NCBI GenBank assembly: GCA_026785965.1
Contig: JAJAYY010000188.1
Location: 1 to 9,322 of the forward strand
DNA from: Sphingomonas bacterium
Lineage (GTDB): Bacteria > Pseudomonadota > Alphaproteobacteria > Sphingomonadales > Sphingomonadaceae
Length of the DNA: 9,322 bases
Direction of reading: 5' to 3'
Notes under the pieces: model-generated
The model's input: the letters and a program-made list of their open reading frames with translations, nothing else
Told to the model about the DNA's origin: nothing
Database searches by the model: none
Position numbers and translations under genes: made by a program
Part shown: piece by piece, positions 6,304-9,322 of the stretch
How positions within the stretch are numbered: the stretch's first letter is position 1
How the letters are laid out: every line of letters begins with the position of its first letter

Positions 6304-6353
6304 GTCGCGCGCCTTGCCCGTTTGGCCCGCCTTCTGTAAAGGCGCGGCTTCCC
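6304..6353. promoter_or_regulatory. Short divergent region, ispDF / dusB
   Basis: These 50 bp contain the start-proximal signals of both genes. On the plus strand, AAAGG at 6338-6342 could serve as a loose ribosome binding site for dusB (11 nt before its ATG). TTGCCC (6314-6319), 17 bp before TAAAGG (6337-6342), is a weak promoter candidate, but the two roles would overlap. No operator is evident. Promoters may extend into the flanking genes. Confidence 0.2.
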
Positions 6354-7352
6354 ATGAGCCTTGTCAAACCCATCTCCATCGGTCCGGTGATCATCGACGC
6401 GCCCGTCATCCTGGCGCCGATGACCGGCGTCACCGACTTGCCGTTTCGCAAGATGGTCAAGCGCTATGGCGCCGGGCTGACGGTGAGCGAGATGATCGCC
6501 AGCCAGGCGATGATCCGCGAGACCCGCCAGTCGCTGCAAAAGGCCGCGTGGGACCCCACGGAGGAGCCGGTGTCGCTCCAGCTCGCCGGCTGCGGGCCGT
6601 TGGAAATGGCCGAAGCCGCGAAACTCAACGAGCAGCGTGGCGCGGCGATCATCGATATCAACATGGGCTGCCCGGTGAAGAAGGTCGTCAATGGCGACGC
6701 CGGATCGGCGCTGATGCGCGACTTGCCGCTCGCCGCAGCTATCCTCGACGCGACGGTCAAGGCGGTCAAGCTGCCGGTCACGCTCAAGATGCGGATGGGG
6801 TGGGATCATCACAGCCTCAACGCGCCCGAACTGGCGCGGATCGCCGAAGATCTTGGTATTCACATGATCACCGTTCACGGTCGCACTCGCTGCCAGATGT
6901 ACAAGGGCTCGGCCGACTGGAGCTTCGTGCGCAAGGTCAAGCAGGCGACCAGACTGCCGGTGATCGTCAACGGCGACATCAACACGCTTGCCGATGCCCG
7001 CACCGCGCTTGCCCAATCGGGCGCCGACGGCGTGATGATCGGGCGCGGGGCTTATGGCAAACCGTGGCTGTTGGGGCAGGTGATCGCCGACCTCGCGGGT
7101 GGCGGGGACCGGCCGGCGCCGTCGATGGACGAGCAATTGGCGCTGATCCTCGAGCAATATGACGCCATGCAATCGCTCTACGGCAGCGTCACCGGGGTCA
7201 ACCTCGCGCGCAAGCATATCGGCTGGTACACCAAGGGGCTGACCGGATCGGCCGAGTTTCGCAATGCCGTCAACCAGCAGGACGATCCGGCGGTCGTGAT
7301 CGGCATGCTGCGCGAATTTTACGCGCCGTGGCTGGCGCGCGCGGCCGCCTGA
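6354..7352 (+). CDS. dusB: tRNA-dihydrouridine synthase B (NifR3 family)
   Basis: FMN- and NADPH-dependent enzyme reducing uridine to dihydrouridine in the D-loop of tRNAs. The 332-residue protein has a TIM-barrel domain with the FMN-site APMTGVTD (21-28), SLQLAGC (74-80), and the active-site loop DINMGCPVKKV with catalytic C106. Further motifs are LKMRMGWD, TVHGRTRCQMYKGSADW and the phosphate-binding VNGDI...GADGVMIGRGAYGKPW. A helical C-terminal domain follows (about 250-332), including ARKHIGWYTKG. Length is normal for DusB. In many Alphaproteobacteria this gene, historically nifR3, is the first of the ntrBC-ntrYX cluster; here ntrY follows directly. It ends in tandem stops (TGATAA). Subfamily DusB rather than DusA or DusC is supported by motifs and context. 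Confidence 0.95.
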   Translation: MSLVKPISIGPVIIDAPVILAPMTGVTDLPFRKMVKRYGAGLTVSEMIASQAMIRETRQSLQKAAWDPTEEPVSLQLAGCGPLEMAEAAKLNEQRGAAIIDINMGCPVKKVVNGDAGSALMRDLPLAAAILDATVKAVKLPVTLKMRMGWDHHSLNAPELARIAEDLGIHMITVHGRTRCQMYKGSADWSFVRKVKQATRLPVIVNGDINTLADARTALAQSGADGVMIGRGAYGKPWLLGQVIADLAGGGDRPAPSMDEQLALILEQYDAMQSLYGSVTGVNLARKHIGWYTKGLTGSAEFRNAVNQQDDPAVVIGMLREFYAPWLARAAA

Positions 7353-7409
7353 TAAAACTGATCAAGACTGTGTTTTTTATGCAACGCGTCCATGCTAGGA
7401 CAGCGCGCA
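7353..7409 (+). promoter_or_regulatory. AT-rich spacer between dusB and ntrY, with the ntrY ribosome binding site
   Basis: The first part (about 7352-7384) is clearly more AT-rich than the flanking genes and includes a run of six T. It may carry an ntrY promoter, but I cannot assign a good -35/-10 pair. AGGA at 7397-7400, 9 nt before the ATG at 7410, is the likely ribosome binding site. AAAAC and GTTTT form a weak inverted repeat around a long loop; there is no GC-rich terminator stem, so read-through from dusB is plausible. No remnant of ntrB or ntrC is recognisable. Confidence 0.4.
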
Positions 7410-9322
7410 ATGGACGTCGCCCGCGCTGATTCTTTGCTTGAAAGCCCTGCCGCGGAGAGCCGCTGGGCTCGCGCCTGGGCCGACGGGCGGCTGTTTTTTT
7501 ATGCCACATGGCTAAGCGCGGTGCTGGTGGTGGCGATGCTTGCACTGTCGGTCGTGTTGCTCAACCGTGATGCCGCGCCGGGGACCCTGCTGTCGCCGCC
7601 GTTGATCGCATTGTTGCTGATCGCCAACCTGTTGCCCGCAATCGCGCTGATGGTGCTGCTGTCGCGCAAGCTGGCGATCAACCGCGTCGCTGACCGCGGC
7701 ATCGGCAGCGGGCGGCTCCACACCCGGCTCGTCGCTTTATTCTCGTTGATCGCGGCGGTGCCGACCGTGCTGGTGGCGATCTTCGCATCGTTGCTGTTCC
7801 AGTCGGGGCTTGAATTCTGGTTCTCCGACCGCGCGCGGAGCATGCTTGAAAATACCGTCGTGCTTGCGCGCAGCGCCTATGACCGCGAAGTCGCGCGGGT
7901 CGCGAGCGAGACCGAGACGATGAGCGGCGATCTCGCCAATGCTCTCGCCATCGTGTCGATCGACGACCCGCGCTTCCTCAACAGTTTCGGCACCCAGGTG
8001 CTGTACCGCAACCTGTCCGAAGCCGCGATCGTCAACCTTGGCAACGATGGCCAGGTGCGCACGCTGGCGATCGTCAATCCTTATGATCGACCACTCGAAA
8101 AGGTCATTACCGGGGACAAGATTGCCGCGCTCCGCATGGCGAAAAGCGTGCCGGTCAGCTCGTCCGACCGGGTCGGCAACCTGACCAAGCTGGCGTTCGG
8201 GCCCAACACCTACCTTTATGCCGCGCGCGTATTCGATCCGCAGTTCCAGCAACAGATTCGCCGCGGCAACGACGTGCTCAACGATTATCAGGCGTTGCTG
8301 TCGCGCAGCCGAGCCAACCAGTTGCGGTTCAACTTCGCCTTGCTGGCGGGGGCGCTGGTGATTGTCGCGCTGTCGATTTTCACCGCGCTGCGCCTGGCCG
8401 ACCGCTTGCTGCGCCCGGTGGGGGAACTGGTCGATGCTGCCGGGCGGGTCGAGGAAGGCGATTTTTCGGCGCGGGTCGAGGTCAACAAGCCGGCCGACGA
8501 GATCGCCATGCTGGCGACCGCGTTCAACCGAATGACCGGGCGCCTGCAGGAACAGACCGGCGCGCTGATCGCCGCGAACGACCAGCTCGACACGCGCCGT
8601 GCGTTCATCGAAGCAGTGCTATCGTCGGTCACCGCGGGGGTGATCGCGCTCGACACCAACAGCCGCATCCTGCTGATCAACCGCTCGGCCGAGGCGCTGC
8701 TCCACCATGGCGACGAGGGGCTCGAGGGGCGCGACCTGAGCGAAATATCCCCCGAGCTGGCCGAATTTCTGAGCGGCGAGACGCGCGATGCGGCGGTCAC
8801 CGTGGCGGCCGAAAGCGGCCAACGCACGCTCGCGGTCAAGCGCATGAAGACCGCCGATGGCGGGGTGTTGACGTTCGACGACATCACCGACCAACTGTCC
8901 GACCAGCGGCGCGCCGCCTGGTCAGATATCGCGCGCCGCATCGCGCATGAGATCAAGAATCCGCTGACCCCAATCCAGCTTGCCGCCGAGCGGCTGCAGC
9001 GGCGCTATGGCGCCGAAATCGCGAGCGATCCCGATACCTTTGCGCGGCTGACCGACACGATCATCCGTCAGGTCGGCGACCTTCGGCGGATGGTCGACGA
9101 ATTCTCCAACTTCGCGCGCATGCCGAAGCCGGTGTTCCGCCAGGAGAATGTCCACGACATCGCGCGCGCGGCGCTGTTCCTGCACGAGGTCGCCCATCCC
9201 GGCGTCTCCTTCTCGATTGAACCCGCGGCAGGGCCGATGTGGCTGGTGTGCGACCGCCGCCAGCTCGGCCAGGCGCTGACCAATATCGTCAAGAATGCGG
9301 TCGAGGCGATCGAGGCGCGGCG
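7410..9322 (+). CDS. ntrY: Sensor histidine kinase NtrY (3' end beyond the window)
   Basis: Membrane sensor kinase whose usual partner is the response regulator NtrX; linked in Alphaproteobacteria to nitrogen metabolism, redox and envelope responses. The frame is open from 7410 to the window edge (637 residues seen; the family is usually above 700). Order: three N-terminal membrane segments (about 29-51, 62-84, 107-130), an extracytoplasmic sensing region (about 131-305), a fourth segment (306-327), HAMP (328-380, LLRPVGELVDAAGRVEEGDF), PAS (about 398-500, AGVIALDTNSRILLINRSAE), then the kinase core. The H-box RRIAHEIKNPLTPIQLAAER has phospho-acceptor H513. The ATPase N-box NIVKNAVEAIE (N625, N629) begins just before the cut. 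The G-boxes lie outside the window. All visible key residues are intact. Start chosen by AGGA spacing and because it retains all membrane segments. Confidence 0.93.
   Translation, partial: MDVARADSLLESPAAESRWARAWADGRLFFYATWLSAVLVVAMLALSVVLLNRDAAPGTLLSPPLIALLLIANLLPAIALMVLLSRKLAINRVADRGIGSGRLHTRLVALFSLIAAVPTVLVAIFASLLFQSGLEFWFSDRARSMLENTVVLARSAYDREVARVASETETMSGDLANALAIVSIDDPRFLNSFGTQVLYRNLSEAAIVNLGNDGQVRTLAIVNPYDRPLEKVITGDKIAALRMAKSVPVSSSDRVGNLTKLAFGPNTYLYAARVFDPQFQQQIRRGNDVLNDYQALLSRSRANQLRFNFALLAGALVIVALSIFTALRLADRLLRPVGELVDAAGRVEEGDFSARVEVNKPADEIAMLATAFNRMTGRLQEQTGALIAANDQLDTRRAFIEAVLSSVTAGVIALDTNSRILLINRSAEALLHHGDEGLEGRDLSEISPELAEFLSGETRDAAVTVAAESGQRTLAVKRMKTADGGVLTFDDITDQLSDQRRAAWSDIARRIAHEIKNPLTPIQLAAERLQRRYGAEIASDPDTFARLTDTIIRQVGDLRRMVDEFSNFARMPKPVFRQENVHDIARAALFLHEVAHPGVSFSIEPAAGPMWLVCDRRQLGQALTNIVKNAVEAIEAR

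Noticed and set aside
6135..7217. 360-codon minus-strand open frame
   Set aside because: Antisense shadow of dusB that also runs into ispDF; no family resemblance.

Overview
The window looks like ordinary chromosome of a GC-rich alphaproteobacterium, most likely a member of the Sphingomonadales. This is inferred from gene families and order, not from a marker gene: a fused ispDF gene coupled to a stand-alone CinA-type amidase, lipA coupled to a COQ10/RatA-family gene, and dusB next to ntrY. There is no rRNA, tRNA, CRISPR array, insertion sequence or phage gene. Coding density is very high and no gene-free stretch exceeds about 110 bases.

Layout, left to right. (1) A NYN-LOTUS putative RNA nuclease gene (minus, 87-818) is divergent from a small glycine-zipper lipoprotein gene (plus, 930-1277). 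(2) A tightly packed minus-strand operon encodes inorganic carbon handling: an SbtA-family bicarbonate transporter (3185-2226), a small PII-like protein of SbtB type (2221-1916) and a cytosolic beta-carbonic anhydrase (1916-1296). (3) Divergent from it is the plus-strand pair lipA (3268-4209) and a COQ10/RatA START-domain gene (4209-4670). (4) The minus-strand pair ispDF (6303-5137) and pncC/cinA (5137-4631) converges on that pair and overlaps its end by 40 bp. (5) Divergent from ispDF is dusB (6354-7352), followed after 57 bp by ntrY (7410 to the window end, incomplete).

How the genes work together. The SbtA-SbtB-carbonic anhydrase operon is a compact unit for bicarbonate uptake, nucleotide sensing and CO2/HCO3- interconversion. 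No carboxysome or RuBisCO gene is visible, so anaplerotic or biosynthetic carboxylation is the more likely use. LipA and the COQ10-like protein both serve oxidative metabolism (lipoylated dehydrogenases and ubiquinone). IspDF supplies MEP-pathway intermediates for isoprenoids, including the quinone tail. dusB-ntrY is a reduced form of the common alphaproteobacterial dusB(nifR3)-ntrB-ntrC-ntrY-ntrX locus, with ntrBC absent from the expected position.

I see no clearly new system. The most useful leads are the three-gene inorganic carbon operon with a shortened SbtB-like protein, the missing ntrBC, and a compact divergent promoter that may make the lipA message leaderless.
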